DNA of 64,000 nucleotides from Auanema rhodensis. Taxonomy: Eukaryota > Nematoda > Chromadorea > Rhabditida > Rhabditidae. The stretch lies in the NCBI GenBank assembly GCA_964057225.1, contig OZ059900.1, forward strand, positions 17,685,638-17,749,637. The letters run 5' to 3'. The notes below the pieces were generated by a model that searched no databases, was not told the origin of the DNA, and saw only the letters and a list, made by a program, of their open reading frames with translations. Each line of letters starts with the position of its first letter. Positions within the stretch are counted from its first letter, which is position 1. The position numbers and the translations under genes were made by a program. Of this stretch, positions 40,688-51,664 are shown piece by piece.

Positions 40688-40874
40688 AAATTTCCAAAAA
40701 CTGGTTTTCCAGCATAATAAAATATTTCTCATGGGAAATACTGTGTTTTTGTATTTTTCTAGTGTTCAGCATGTAAAATGCTTCATTTTAGTATGTAACA
40801 CGCTGAAATACAAAAACACAGTATTTCCCATGAGAAATATTTTATTATGCTGGAAAACCAGTTTTTGGAAATTT
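40688..40874. repeat. Hairpin junction H1 (minus to plus), 69-bp perfect arms
   Basis: Left arm 40688-40756 and right arm 40806-40874 are perfect reverse complements. They enclose a 49-nt loop at 40757-40805. Orientation changes at 40805/40806, where gctgaaat passes into acaaaaacac; the shared bases aaat allow a microhomology-mediated join. Just outside the left arm the minus monomer lacks 58 bp, so aggtttca is joined directly to aatttcc. An intact 67-codon frame (40731-40934) crosses the joint. It is made of satellite bases only and is not a gene. A transcript or single strand here could fold into a long stem. Confidence 0.93.
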
Positions 40875-41968
40875 CGCTGTAAACAAGGTTTTGACTTACG
40901 ATTTCATGTGTTCAAACTCATGCAATGTCAATGAAACCTAGCTCAAAATTGTTCGTACAACGTCTAGTTCCACTTTCACGACAAAAAAACAGGGGTTAGA
41001 AAATTAAGGAAATTAGCATATTCTGAGGGCACGCCCCTTATGGCTAATATTGATTAAATCGATTTTTGTTCATATGAGTCGTCAAATGCAACTAATTTCA
41101 GCGTGTTACATACTAAAATGAAGCATTTTACATGCTGAACACTAGAAAAATACAAAAACACAGTATTTCCCATGAGAAATATTTTATTATGCTGGAAAAC
41201 CAGTTTTTGGAAATTTCGCTGTAAACAAGGTTTTGACTTACGATTTCATGTGTTCAAACTCATGCAATGTCAATGAAACCTAGCTCAAAATTGTTCCTAC
41301 AACGTCTAGTTCCACTTTCACGACAAAAAACAGGGGTTAGAAAATTAAGGAAATTAGCATATTCTGAGGGCACGCCCCTTATGGCTAATATTGATTAAAT
41401 CGATTTTTGTTCATATGAGTCGTCAAATGCAACGAATTTCAGCGTGTTACATACTAAAATGAAGCATTTTACATGCTGAACACTAGAAAATTACAAAAAC
41501 ACAGTATTTCCCATGAGAAATATTTTATTATGCTGGAAAACCAGTTTTTGGAAATTTCGCTGTAAACAAGGTTTTGACTTACGATTTCATGTGTTCAAAC
41601 TCATGCAATGTCAATGAAACCTAGCTCAAAATTGTTCCTACAACGTCTAGTTCCACTTTCACGACAACAAAACAGGGGTTAGAAAATTAAGGAAATTAGC
41701 ATATTCTGAGGGCACGCCCCTTATGGCTAATATTGATTAAATCGATTTTTGTTCATATGAGTCGTCAAATGCAACGAATTTCAGCGTGTTACATACTAAA
41801 ATGAAGCATTTCACATGCTGAACACTAGAAAAATACAAAAACACAGTATTTCCTATGAGAAATATTTTATTATGCTGGAAAACCAGTTTTTTGAAATTTC
41901 GCTGTAAACAAGGTTTTGACTTACGATTTCATGTGTTCAAACTCATGCAATGTCAATGAAACCTAGCT
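40806..41968 (+). repeat. Inverted plus-oriented island, 1163 bp
   Basis: A block of 3.4 plus-oriented monomers lies between the hairpin joint and the P joint, surrounded by minus arrays. It includes marker variants caactaattt, a 6-A tract (near 41325), a caacaaaac tract and, in its last monomer, tcctatgag and cagttttttg. The same 1163-bp block occurs at 46614-47776 and, reverse-complemented, at 55043-56205. H joint plus island plus P tract together behave as one cassette that has been copied. Confidence 0.92.
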
Positions 41969-41982
41969 TTTTTTCTTTTTTT
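41969..41982. repeat. P junction 1 (plus to minus) with T6-C-T7 tract
   Basis: A plus monomer stops after aacctagct at 41968, 14 pyrimidines (six T, C, seven T) follow, and a minus monomer begins at ctaacccc at 41983. This tract does not occur inside ordinary monomers and looks like filler added at a repair joint, or slippage at a short T run. Flanking sequence forms an inverted repeat with agct at 41965-41968 facing agct at 42039-42042. Confidence 0.9.
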
Positions 41983-44900
41983 CTAACCCCTGTTTTTTTG
42001 TCGTGAAAGTGGAACTAGACGTTGTGCGAACAATTTTGAGCTAGGTTTCATTGACATTGCATGAGTTTGAACACATGAAATCGTAAGTCAAAACCTTGTT
42101 TACAGCGAAATTTCCAAAAACTCGTTTTCCAGCATAATAAAATATTTCTCATGGGAAATACTGTGTTTTTGTATTTTTTTAGTGTTCAGCATGTAAAATG
42201 CTTCATTTTAGTATGTAACACGCTGAAATTAATTGCATTTGACGACTCATATGAACAAAAATCGATTTAATCAATATTAGCCATAAGGGGCGTGCCCTCA
42301 GAATATGCTAATTTCCTTAATTTTCTAACCCCTGTTTTTTTGTCGTGAAAGTGGAACTAGACGTTGTACGAACAATTGTGAGCTAGGTTTCATTGACATT
42401 GCATGAGTTTGAACACATGAAATCGTAAGTCAAAACCTTGTTTACAGCGAAATTTCCAAAAACTGGTTTTCCAGCATAATAAAATATTTCTCATGGGAAA
42501 TACTGTGTTTTTGTATTTTTCTAGTGTTCAGCATGTGAAATGCTTCATTTTAGTATGTAACACGCTGATATTCGTTGCATTTGACGACTCATATGAACAA
42601 AAATCGATTTAATCAATATTAGCCATAAGGGGCGTGCCCTCAGAATATGCTAATTTCCTTAATTTTCTAACCCCTGTTTTTTTGTCGTGAAAGTGGAACT
42701 AGACGTTGTACGAACAATTTTGAGCTAGGTTTTATTGACATTGCATGAGTTTGAACACATGAAATCGTAAGTCAAAACCTTGTTTACAGCGAAATTTCCA
42801 AAAACTGGTTTTCCAGCATAATAAAATATTTCTCATGGGAAATACTGTGTTTTTGTATTTTTCTAGTGTTCAGCATGTGAAATGCTTCATTTTAGTATGT
42901 AACACGCTGAAATTCGTTGCATTTGACGACTCATATGAACAAAAATCGATTTAATCAATATTAGCCATAAGGGGCGTGCCCTCAGAATATGCTAATTTCC
43001 TTAATTTTCTAACCCCTGTTTTGTTGTCGTGAAAGTGGAACTAGACGTTGTAGGAACAATTTTGAGCTAGGTTTCATTGACATTGCATGAGTTTGAACAC
43101 ATGAAATCGTAAGTCAAAACCTTGTTTACAGCGAAATTTCCAAAAACTGGTTTTCCAGCATAATAAAATATTTCTCATGGGAAATACTGTGTTTTTGTAT
43201 TTTTATAGTGTTCAGCATGTAAAATGCTTCATTTTAGTATGTAACACGCTGAAATTCGTTGCATTTGACGACTCATATGAACAAAAATCGATTTAATCAA
43301 TATTAGCCATAAGAGGCGTGCCCTCAGAATATGCTAATTTCCTTAATTTTCTAACCCCTGTTTTTTTGTCGTGAAAGTGGAACTAGACGTTGTAGGAACA
43401 ATTTTGAGCTAGGTTTCATTGACATTGCATGAGTTTGAACACATGAAATCGTAAGTCAAAACCTTGTTTACAGCGAAATTTCCAAAAACTGGTTTTCCAG
43501 CATAATAAAATATTTCTCATGGGAAATACTGTGTTTTTGTATTTTTTCAGTGTTCAGCATGTGAAATGCTTCATTTTAGTATGTAACACGCTGAAATTCG
43601 TTGCATTTGACGACTCATATGAACAAAAATCGATTTAATCAATATTAGCCATAAGGGGCGTGCCCTCAGAATATGCTAATTTCCTTAATTTTCTAACCCC
43701 TGTTTTGTTGTCGTGAAAGTGGAACTAGACGTTGTAGGAACAATTTTGAGCTAGGTTTCATTGACATTGCATGAGTTTGAACACATGAAATCGTAAGTCA
43801 AAACCTTGTTTACAGCGAAATTTCCAAAAACTGGTTTTCCAGCATAATAAAATATTTCTCATGGGAAATACTGTGTTTTTGTATTTTTCTAGTGTTCAGC
43901 ATGTAAAATGCTTCATTTTAGTATGTAACACGCTGAAATTCGTTTCATTTGACGACTCATATGAACAAAAATCGATTTAATCAATATTAGCCATAAGGGG
44001 CGTGCCCTCAGAATATGCTAATTTCCTTAATTTTCTAACCCCTGTTTTTTTGTCGTGAAAGTGGAACTAGACGTTGTAGGAACAATTTTGAGCTAGGTTT
44101 CATTGACATTGCATGAGTTTGAACACATGAAATCGTAAGTCAAAACCTTGTTTACAGCGAAATTTCCAAAAACTGGTTTTCCAGCATAATAAAATATTTC
44201 TCATGGGAAATACTGTGTTTTTGTATTTTTTTAGTGTTCAGCATGTAAAATGCTTCATTTTAGTATGTAACACGCTGAAATTAATTGCATTTGACGACTC
44301 ATATGAACAAAAATCGATTTAATCAATATTAGCCATAAGGGGCGTGCCCTCAGAATATGCTAATTTCCTTAATTTTCTAACCCCTGTTTTTTTGTCGTGA
44401 AAGTGGAACTAGACGTTGTACGAACAATTTTGAGCTAGGTTTCATTGACATTGCATGAGTTTGAACACATGAAATCGTAAGTCAAAACCTTGTTTACAGC
44501 GAACTTTCCAAAAACTGGTTTTCCAGCATAATAAAATATTTCTTATGGGAAATACTGTGTTTTTGTATTTTTCTAGTGTTCAGCATGTAAAATACTTCAT
44601 TTTAGTATAAAACACGCTGAAATTCGTTGCATTTGACGACTCATATGAACAAAAATCGATTTAATCAATATTAGCCATAAGGGGCGTGCCCTCAGAATAT
44701 GCTAATTTCCTTAATTTTCTAACCCCTGTTTTGTTGTCGTGAAAGTGGAACTAGACGTTGTAGGAACAATTTTGAGCTAGGTTTCATTGACATTGCATGA
44801 GTTTGAACACATGAAATCGTAAGTCAAAACCTTGTTTACAGCGAAATTTCCAAAAACTGGTTTTCCAGCATAATAAAATATTTCTCATGGGAAATACTGT

Positions 44901-46613
44901 GTTTTTGTATTTTTATAGTGTTCAGCATGTAAAATGCTTCATTTTAGTATGTAACACGCTGAAATTCGTTGCATTTGACGACTCATATGAACAAAAATCG
45001 ATTTAATCAATATTAGCCATAAGAGGCGTGCCCTCAGAATATGCTAATTTCCTTAATTTTCTAACCCCTGTTTTTTTGTCGTGAAAGTGGAACTAGACGT
45101 TGTAGGAACAATTTTGAGCTAGGTTTCATTGACATTGCATGAGTTTGAACACATGAAATCGTAAGTCAAAACCTTGTTTACAGCGAAATTTCCAAAAACT
45201 GGTTTTCCAGCATAATAAAATATTTCTCATGGGAAATACTGTGTTTTTGTATTTTTTCAGTGTTCAGCATGTGAAATGCTTCATTTTAGTATGTAACACG
45301 CTGAAATTCGTTGCATTTGACGACTCATATGAACAAAAATCGATTTAATCAATATTAGCCATAAGGGGCGTGCCCTCAGAATATGCTAATTTCCTTAATT
45401 TTCTAACCCCTGTTTTGTTGTCGTGAAAGTGGAACTAGACGTTGTAGGAACAATTTTGAGCTAGGTTTCATTGACATTGCATGAGTTTGAACACATGAAA
45501 TCGTAAGTCAAAACCTTGTTTACAGCGAAATTTCCAAAAACTGGTTTTCCAGCATAATAAAATATTTCTCATGGGAAATACTGTGTTTTTGTATTTTTCT
45601 AGTGTTCAGCATGTAAAATGCTTCATTTTAGTATGTAACACGCTGAAATTCGTTGCATTTGACGACTCATATGAACAAAAATCGATTTAATCAATATTAG
45701 CCATAAGGGGCGTGCCCTCAGAATATGCTAATTTCCTTAATTTTCTAACCCCTGTTTTTTTGTCGTGAAAGTGGAACTAGACGTTGTAGGAACAATTTTG
45801 AGCTAGGTTTCATTGACATTGCATGAGTTTGAACACATGAAATCGTAAGTCAAAACCTTGTTTACAGCGAAATTTCCAAAAACTGGTTTTCCAGCATAAT
45901 AAAATATTTCTCATGGGAAATACTGTGTTTTTGTATTTTTTTAGTGTTCAGCATGTAAAATGCTTCATTTTAGTATGTAACACGCTGAAATTAATTGCAT
46001 TTGACGACTCATATGAACAAAAATCGATTTAATCAATATTAGCCATAAGGGGCGTGCCCTCAGAATATGCTAATTTCCTTAATTTTCTAACCCCTGTTTT
46101 TTTGTCGTGAAAGTGGAACTAGACGTTGTACGAACAATTTTGAGCTAGGTTTCATTGACATTGCATGAGTTTGAACACATGAAATCGTAAGTCAAAACCT
46201 TGTTTACAGCGAACTTTCCAAAAACTGGTTTTCCAGCATAATAAAATATTTCTCATGGGAAATACTGTGTTTTTGTATTTTTCTAGTGTTCAGCATGTGA
46301 AATGCTTCATTTTAGTATGTAACACGCTGAAATTCGTTGCATTTGACGACTCATATGAACAAAAATCGATTTAATCAATATTAGCCATAAGGGGCGTGCC
46401 CTCAGAATATGCTAATTTCCTTAATTTTCTAACCCCTGTATTGTTGTCGTTAAAGTGGAACTAGACGTTGTAGGAACAATTTTGAGCTAGGTTTCAAATT
46501 TCCAAAAACTGGTTTTCCAGCATAATAAAATATTTCTCATGGGAAATACTGTGTTTTTGTATTTTTCTAGTGTTCAGCATGTAAAATGCTTCATTTTAGT
46601 ATGTAACACGCTG
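41983..46613 (-). repeat. Minus-oriented array (~13.5 monomers)
   Basis: This is the minus-oriented part of copy 2 of the 5808-bp unit, with the same monomer order and variants as 36175-40805. It starts right after the T6-C-T7 tract with the gttgtgcgaac variant, which also follows the second P junction at 47790. It ends in hairpin H2. There is no gene. Confidence 0.93.
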
Positions 46614-46682
46614 AAATACAAAAACACAGTATTTCCCATGAGAAATATTTTATTATGCTGGAAAACCAGTTTTTGGAAATTT
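46496..46682. repeat. Hairpin junction H2 (minus to plus)
   Basis: Second copy of the hairpin joint, exactly 5808 bp after H1. Arms 46496-46564 and 46614-46682 are perfect 69-bp complements with a 49-nt loop. It has the same 58-bp deletion on the left and the same frame-bearing joint. Confidence 0.93.
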
Positions 46683-47776
46683 CGCTGTAAACAAGGTTTT
46701 GACTTACGATTTCATGTGTTCAAACTCATGCAATGTCAATGAAACCTAGCTCAAAATTGTTCGTACAACGTCTAGTTCCACTTTCACGACAAAAAAACAG
46801 GGGTTAGAAAATTAAGGAAATTAGCATATTCTGAGGGCACGCCCCTTATGGCTAATATTGATTAAATCGATTTTTGTTCATATGAGTCGTCAAATGCAAC
46901 TAATTTCAGCGTGTTACATACTAAAATGAAGCATTTTACATGCTGAACACTAGAAAAATACAAAAACACAGTATTTCCCATGAGAAATATTTTATTATGC
47001 TGGAAAACCAGTTTTTGGAAATTTCGCTGTAAACAAGGTTTTGACTTACGATTTCATGTGTTCAAACTCATGCAATGTCAATGAAACCTAGCTCAAAATT
47101 GTTCCTACAACGTCTAGTTCCACTTTCACGACAAAAAACAGGGGTTAGAAAATTAAGGAAATTAGCATATTCTGAGGGCACGCCCCTTATGGCTAATATT
47201 GATTAAATCGATTTTTGTTCATATGAGTCGTCAAATGCAACGAATTTCAGCGTGTTACATACTAAAATGAAGCATTTTACATGCTGAACACTAGAAAAAT
47301 ACAAAAACACAGTATTTCCCATGAGAAATATTTTATTATGCTGGAAAACCAGTTTTTGGAAATTTCGCTGTAAACAAGGTTTTGACTTACGATTTCATGT
47401 GTTCAAACTCATGCAATGTCAATGAAACCTAGCTCAAAATTGTTCCTACAACGTCTAGTTCCACTTTCACGACAACAAAACAGGGGTTAGAAAATTAAGG
47501 AAATTAGCATATTCTGAGGGCACGCCCCTTATGGCTAATATTGATTAAATCGATTTTTGTTCATATGAGTCGTCAAATGCAACGAATTTCAGCGTGTTAC
47601 ATACTAAAATGAAGCATTTCACATGCTGAACACTAGAAAAATACAAAAACACAGTATTTCCTATGAGAAATATTTTATTATGCTGGAAAACCAGTTTTTT
47701 GAAATTTCGCTGTAAACAAGGTTTTGACTTACGATTTCATGTGTTCAAACTCATGCAATGTCAATGAAACCTAGCT
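46614..47776 (+). repeat. Inverted plus-oriented island, second copy (1163 bp)
   Basis: Copy of 40806-41968 at +5808. It keeps the caactaattt, 6-A, caacaaaac, tcctatgag and cagttttttg variants in the same order. A single base difference was seen (a at 47299, t at 41491). Confidence 0.92.
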
Positions 47777-47790
47777 TTTTTTCTTTTTTT
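47777..47790. repeat. P junction 2 (plus to minus) with T6-C-T7 tract
   Basis: Same joint as 41969-41982 with the same flanks (cctagct before, ctaacccc after), at +5808. The following minus sequence has the gttgtgcgaac variant, as after P1. Confidence 0.9.
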
Positions 47791-49001
47791 CTAACCCCTG
47801 TTTTTTTGTCGTGAAAGTGGAACTAGACGTTGTGCGAACAATTTTGAGCTAGGTTTCATTGACATTGCATGAGTTTGAACACATGAAATCGTAAGTCAAA
47901 ACCTTGTTTACAGCGAAATTTCCAAAAACTGGTTTTCCAGCATGATAAAATATTTCTCATGGGAAATACTGTGTTTTTGTATTTTTCTAGTGTTCAGCAT
48001 GTAAAATGCTTCATTTTAGTATGTAACACGCTGAAATTCGTTGCATTTGACGACTCATATGAACAAAAATCGATTTAATCAATATTAGCCATAAGGGGCG
48101 TGCCCTCAGAATATGCTAATTTCCTTAATTTTCTAACCCCTGTTTTTTTGTCGTGAAAGTGGAACTAGACGTTGTACAAACAATTTTGAGCTAGGTTTCA
48201 TTGACATTGCATGAGTTTGAACACATGAAATCGTAAGTCAAAACCTTGTTTACAGCGAAATTTCCAAAAACTGGTTTTCCAGCATGATAAAATATTTCTC
48301 ATGGGAAATACTGTGTTTTTGTATTTTTCTAGTGTTCAGCATGTAAAATGCTTCATTTTAGTATGTAACACGCTGAAATTCGTTGCATTTGACGACTCAT
48401 ATGAACAAAAATCGATTTAATCAATATTAGCCATAAGGGGCGTGCCCTCAGAATATGCTAATTTCCTTAATTTTCTACCCCCTGTTTTTTTGTCGTGAAA
48501 GTGGAACTAGACGTTGTACAAACAATTTTGAGCTAGGTTTCATTGACATTGCATGAGTTTGAACACATGAAATCGTAAGTCAAAACCTTGTTTACAGCGA
48601 AATTTCCAAAAACTGGTTTTCCAGCATAATAAAATATTTCTCATGAGAAATACTGTGTTTTTGTATTTTTCTAGTGTTCAGCATGTGAAATGCTTCATTT
48701 TAGTATGTAACACGCTGAAATTCGTTGCATTTGACGACTCATATGAACAAAAATCGATTTAATCAATATTAGCCATAAGGGGCGTGCCCTCAGAATATGC
48801 TAATTTCCTTAATTTTCTAACCCCTGTATTGTTGTCGTTAAAGTGGAACTAGACGTTGTAGGAACAATTTTGAGCTAGGTTTCAAATTTCCAAAAACTGG
48901 TTTTCCAGCATAATAAAATATTTCTCATGGGAAATACTGTGTTTTTGTATTTTTCTAGTGTTCAGCATGTAAAATGCTTCATTTTAGTATGTAACACGCT
49001 G
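47791..49001 (-). repeat. Minus-oriented block, 1211 bp
   Basis: About 3.5 minus monomers between P2 and hairpin H3. Two carry catgataaa and one carries cttctacccc-type sequence (ttttctaccccctg near 48471) with gttgtacaaac. The block is the reverse complement of 53818-55028, where the mirrored cagggggtag and tttatcatg variants are present. Confidence 0.92.
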
Positions 49002-49070
49002 AAATACAAAAACACAGTATTTCCCATGAGAAATATTTTATTATGCTGGAAAACCAGTTTTTGGAAATTT
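48884..49070. repeat. Hairpin junction H3 (minus to plus)
   Basis: Third copy of the hairpin joint, 2388 bp after H2. Arms 48884-48952 and 49002-49070 with a 49-nt loop. The 58-bp deletion and the frame across the joint are retained. It is followed by plus sequence with a caaaatcgttcg variant near 49140. Confidence 0.93.
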
Positions 49071-49410
49071 CGCTGTAAACAAGGTTTTGACTTACGATTT
49101 CATGTGTTCAAACTCATGCAATGTCAATGAAACCTAGCTCAAAATCGTTCGTACAACGTCTAGTTCCACTTTCACGACAAAAAAACAGGGGTTAGAAAAT
49201 TAAGGAAATTAGCATATTCTGAGGGCACGCCCCTTATGGCTAATATTGATTAAATCGATTTTTGTTCATATGAGTCGTCAAATGCAACGAATTTCAGCGT
49301 GTTACATACTAAAATGAAGCATTTTACATGCTGAACACTAGAAAAATACAAAAACACAGTATTTCCCATGAGAAATATTTTATTATGCTGGAAAACCAGT
49401 TTTTGGAAAT

Positions 49411-49610
49411 NNNNNNNNNNNNNNNNNNNNNNNNNNNNNNNNNNNNNNNNNNNNNNNNNNNNNNNNNNNNNNNNNNNNNNNNNNNNNNNNNNNNNNNNNN
49501 NNNNNNNNNNNNNNNNNNNNNNNNNNNNNNNNNNNNNNNNNNNNNNNNNNNNNNNNNNNNNNNNNNNNNNNNNNNNNNNNNNNNNNNNNNNNNNNNNNNN
49601 NNNNNNNNNN
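49411..49610. other. Assembly gap of 200 N inside the satellite
   Basis: Exactly 200 N lie between ttttggaaat and attgattaaa. In an intact monomer these two points are 176 bp apart. The mirrored arm of the inverted duplication also requires 176 bp here, because positions right of the gap are shifted by 24 bases. The round 200 therefore looks like a scaffolder placeholder. The missing DNA is either one partial monomer of 176 bp or that plus an unknown number of whole monomers. Confidence 0.97.
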
Positions 49611-49612
49611 AT

Positions 49613-50638
49613 TGATTAAATCGATTTTTGTTCATATGAGTCGTCAAATGCAACGAATTTCAGCGTGTTACATACTAAAATGAAGCATTTTACATGCTGA
49701 ACACTAGAAAAATACAAAAACACAGTATTTCCCATGAGAAATATTTTATTATGCTGGAAAACCAGTTTTTGGAAATTTCGCTGTAAACAAGGTTTTGACT
49801 TACGATTTCATGTGTTCAAACTCATGCAATGTCAATGAAACCTAGCTCAAAATTGTTCGTACAACGTCTAGTTCCACTTTCACGACAAAAAAACAGGGGT
49901 TAGAAAATTAAGGAAATTAGCATATTCTGAGGGCACGCCCCTTATGGCTAATATTGATTAAATCGATTTTTGTTCATATGAGTCGTCAAATGCAACGAAT
50001 TTCAGCGTGTTACATACTAAAATGAAGCATTTTACATGCTGAACACTAGAAAAATACAAAAACACAGTATTTCTCATGAGAAATATTTTACTATGCTGGA
50101 AAACCAGTTTTTGGAAATTTCGCTGTAAACAAGGTTTTGACTTACGATTTCATGTGTTCAAACTCATGCAATGTCAATGAAACCTAGCTCAAAATTGTTT
50201 GTACAACGTCTAGTTCCACTTTCACGACAAAAAAACAGGGGTTAGAAAATTAAGGAAATTAGCATATTCTGAGGGCACGCCCCTTATGGCTAATATTGAT
50301 TAAATCGATTTTTGTTCATATGAGTCGTCAAATGCAACGAATTTCAGCGTGTTACATACTAAAATGAAGCATTTTACATGCTGAACACTAGAAAAATACA
50401 AAAACACAGTATTTCCCATGAGAAATATTTTATTATGCTGGAAAAGCAGTTTTTGGAAATTTCGCTGTAAACAAGGTTTTGACTTACGATTTCATGTGTT
50501 CAAACTCATGCAATGTCAATGAAACCTAGCTCAAAATTGTTCGTACAACGTCTAGTTCCACTTTCACGACAAAAAAACAGGGGTTAGAAAATTAAGGAAA
50601 TTAGCATATTCTGAGGGCACGCCCCTTATGGCTAATAT
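49613..50638 (+). repeat. 1026-bp (3-monomer) duplication, copy 1
   Basis: Three monomers in the order common type, then ttctcatgag with tttactatg (ctatg at 50091), then aaaagcag (gcag at 50446). The same series follows 1026 bp later. This is local tandem duplication inside the core array next to the gap, so copy number here may be mis-assembled. Confidence 0.85.
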
Positions 50639-51664
50639 TGATTAAATCGATTTTTGTTCATATGAGTCGTCAAATGCAACGAATTTCAGCGTGTTACATA
50701 CTAAAATGAAGCATTTTACATGCTGAACACTAGAAAAATACAAAAACACAGTATTTCCCATGAGAAATATTTTATTATGCTGGAAAACCAGTTTTTGGAA
50801 ATTTCGCTGTAAACAAGGTTTTGACTTACGATTTCATGTGTTCAAACTCATGCAATGTCAATGAAACCTAGCTCAAAATTGTTCGTACAACGTCTAGTTC
50901 CACTTTCACGACAAAAAAACAGGGGTTAGAAAATTAAGGAAATTAGCATATTCTGAGGGCACGCCCCTTATGGCTAATATTGATTAAATCGATTTTTGTT
51001 CATATGAGTCGTCAAATGCAACGAATTTCAGCGTGTTACATACTAAAATGAAGCATTTTACATGCTGAACACTAGAAAAATACAAAAACACAGTATTTCT
51101 CATGAGAAATATTTTACTATGCTGGAAAACCAGTTTTTGGAAATTTCGCTGTAAACAAGGTTTTGACTTACGATTTCATGTGTTCAAACTCATGCAATGT
51201 CAATGAAACCTAGCTCAAAATTGTTTGTACAACGTCTAGTTCCACTTTCACGACAAAAAAACAGGGGTTAGAAAATTAAGGAAATTAGCATATTCTGAGG
51301 GCACGCCCCTTATGGCTAATATTGATTAAATCGATTTTTGTTCATATGAGTCGTCAAATGCAACGAATTTCAGCGTGTTACATACTAAAATGAAGCATTT
51401 TACATGCTGAACACTAGAAAAATACAAAAACACAGTATTTCCCATGAGAAATATTTTATTATGCTGGAAAAGCAGTTTTTGGAAATTTCGCTGTAAACAA
51501 GGTTTTGACTTACGATTTCATGTGTTCAAACTCATGCAATGTCAATGAAACCTAGCTCAAAATTGTTCGTACAACGTCTAGTTCCACTTTCACGACAAAA
51601 AAACAGGGGTTAGAAAATTAAGGAAATTAGCATATTCTGAGGGCACGCCCCTTATGGCTAATAT
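50639..51664 (+). repeat. 1026-bp (3-monomer) duplication, copy 2
   Basis: Second copy of 49613-50638 with ctatg at 51117 and gcag at 51472. The next monomer (51665-52006) has the ttctcatgag form but ordinary ttattatg with ttgtttgtac, so the period ends here. Confidence 0.85.

Larger units (their letters stand above)
15466..40805 (-). repeat. Central minus-oriented array (~74 monomers)
   Basis: About 74 monomers read on the minus strand, with no inserted gene or transposon. Much of it is arranged in a higher-order repeat of 6 monomers, and later 7 to 10. Scattered private variants include gatataatca at 22784, gagctaagt near 19141, ggagtgccc near 32720, ggcttgccc near 34434 and gtgaaactag near 34837. 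The T-tract in minus reading is usually 7 T, with 6-T versions and a ttttgttg version. The last ~4.6 kb belongs to the 5808-bp duplicated unit. The block ends at hairpin H1. Confidence 0.95.
36175..41982. repeat. 5808-bp tandem duplication, copy 1
   Basis: This unit is followed directly by a second copy at +5808. Shared rare variants include aattgtgag near 36568, gctgatattcg near 36758, aagaggcg at 37503, gcgaactttcc at 38691, ataaaacacg near 38799 and hairpin H1. The copies differ at 41491 (t here, a at 47299) and near the start, where this copy reads gttgtaggaac and the next reads gttgtgcgaac. The unit is composite: about 13.5 minus monomers, hairpin H1, about 3.4 plus monomers and the P junction. 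The inversions therefore existed before the duplication. Confidence 0.92.
41983..47790. repeat. 5808-bp tandem duplication, copy 2
   Basis: This is the second copy of 36175-41982 at a constant +5808 offset, including the nested 1710-bp duplication, hairpin H2 and a P tract. The interval equals 17 monomers less 6 bp, the shortfall reflecting the deletion and joints. After 47790 the sequence no longer follows copy 1 of the next unit: the first full monomer has aaactggtttt and catgataaa instead of aaactcgtttt. Confidence 0.92.
42027..49847. repeat. Left arm of 7.8-kb inverted duplication
   Basis: This arm is the reverse complement of 52996-60792. Left of the gap, paired positions sum to 102819. 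For example, hairpin H2 (46496-46682) pairs with H5 (56137-56323), H3 (48884-49070) with H4 (53749-53935), the P tract at 47777-47790 with 55029-55042, the rare gtataaaacacg at about 44606 with 58202, and aagagg at 43311 with 59503. Right of the N gap the pairing is shifted by 24 bases. Pairing ends at agct (49844-49847 with 52996-52999). On the outer side it breaks at gtgcg (42024), where the other arm has cctac. Confidence 0.9.

Noticed and set aside
40731-40934. 67-codon frame present in five copies (also 46539, 48927 and, on the minus strand, 53689 and 56077)
   Set aside because: It exists only because the hairpin joint fuses minus and plus satellite sequence. The protein is partly a mirror translation of the same bases, has no start context or domain, and is copied along with the joint. 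Its conservation reflects recent duplication, not coding selection.
40688-41982. Inverted-repeat transposon (MITE) interpretation of the H-P cassette
   Set aside because: The ends are different (hairpin on one side, T6-C-T7 on the other), there are no terminal inverted repeats shared by both ends, no target-site duplication, and every base of the island is ordinary satellite.
49324-49653. Open frames across the N gap
   Set aside because: They are open only because N bases cannot supply stop codons. The flanks are satellite.
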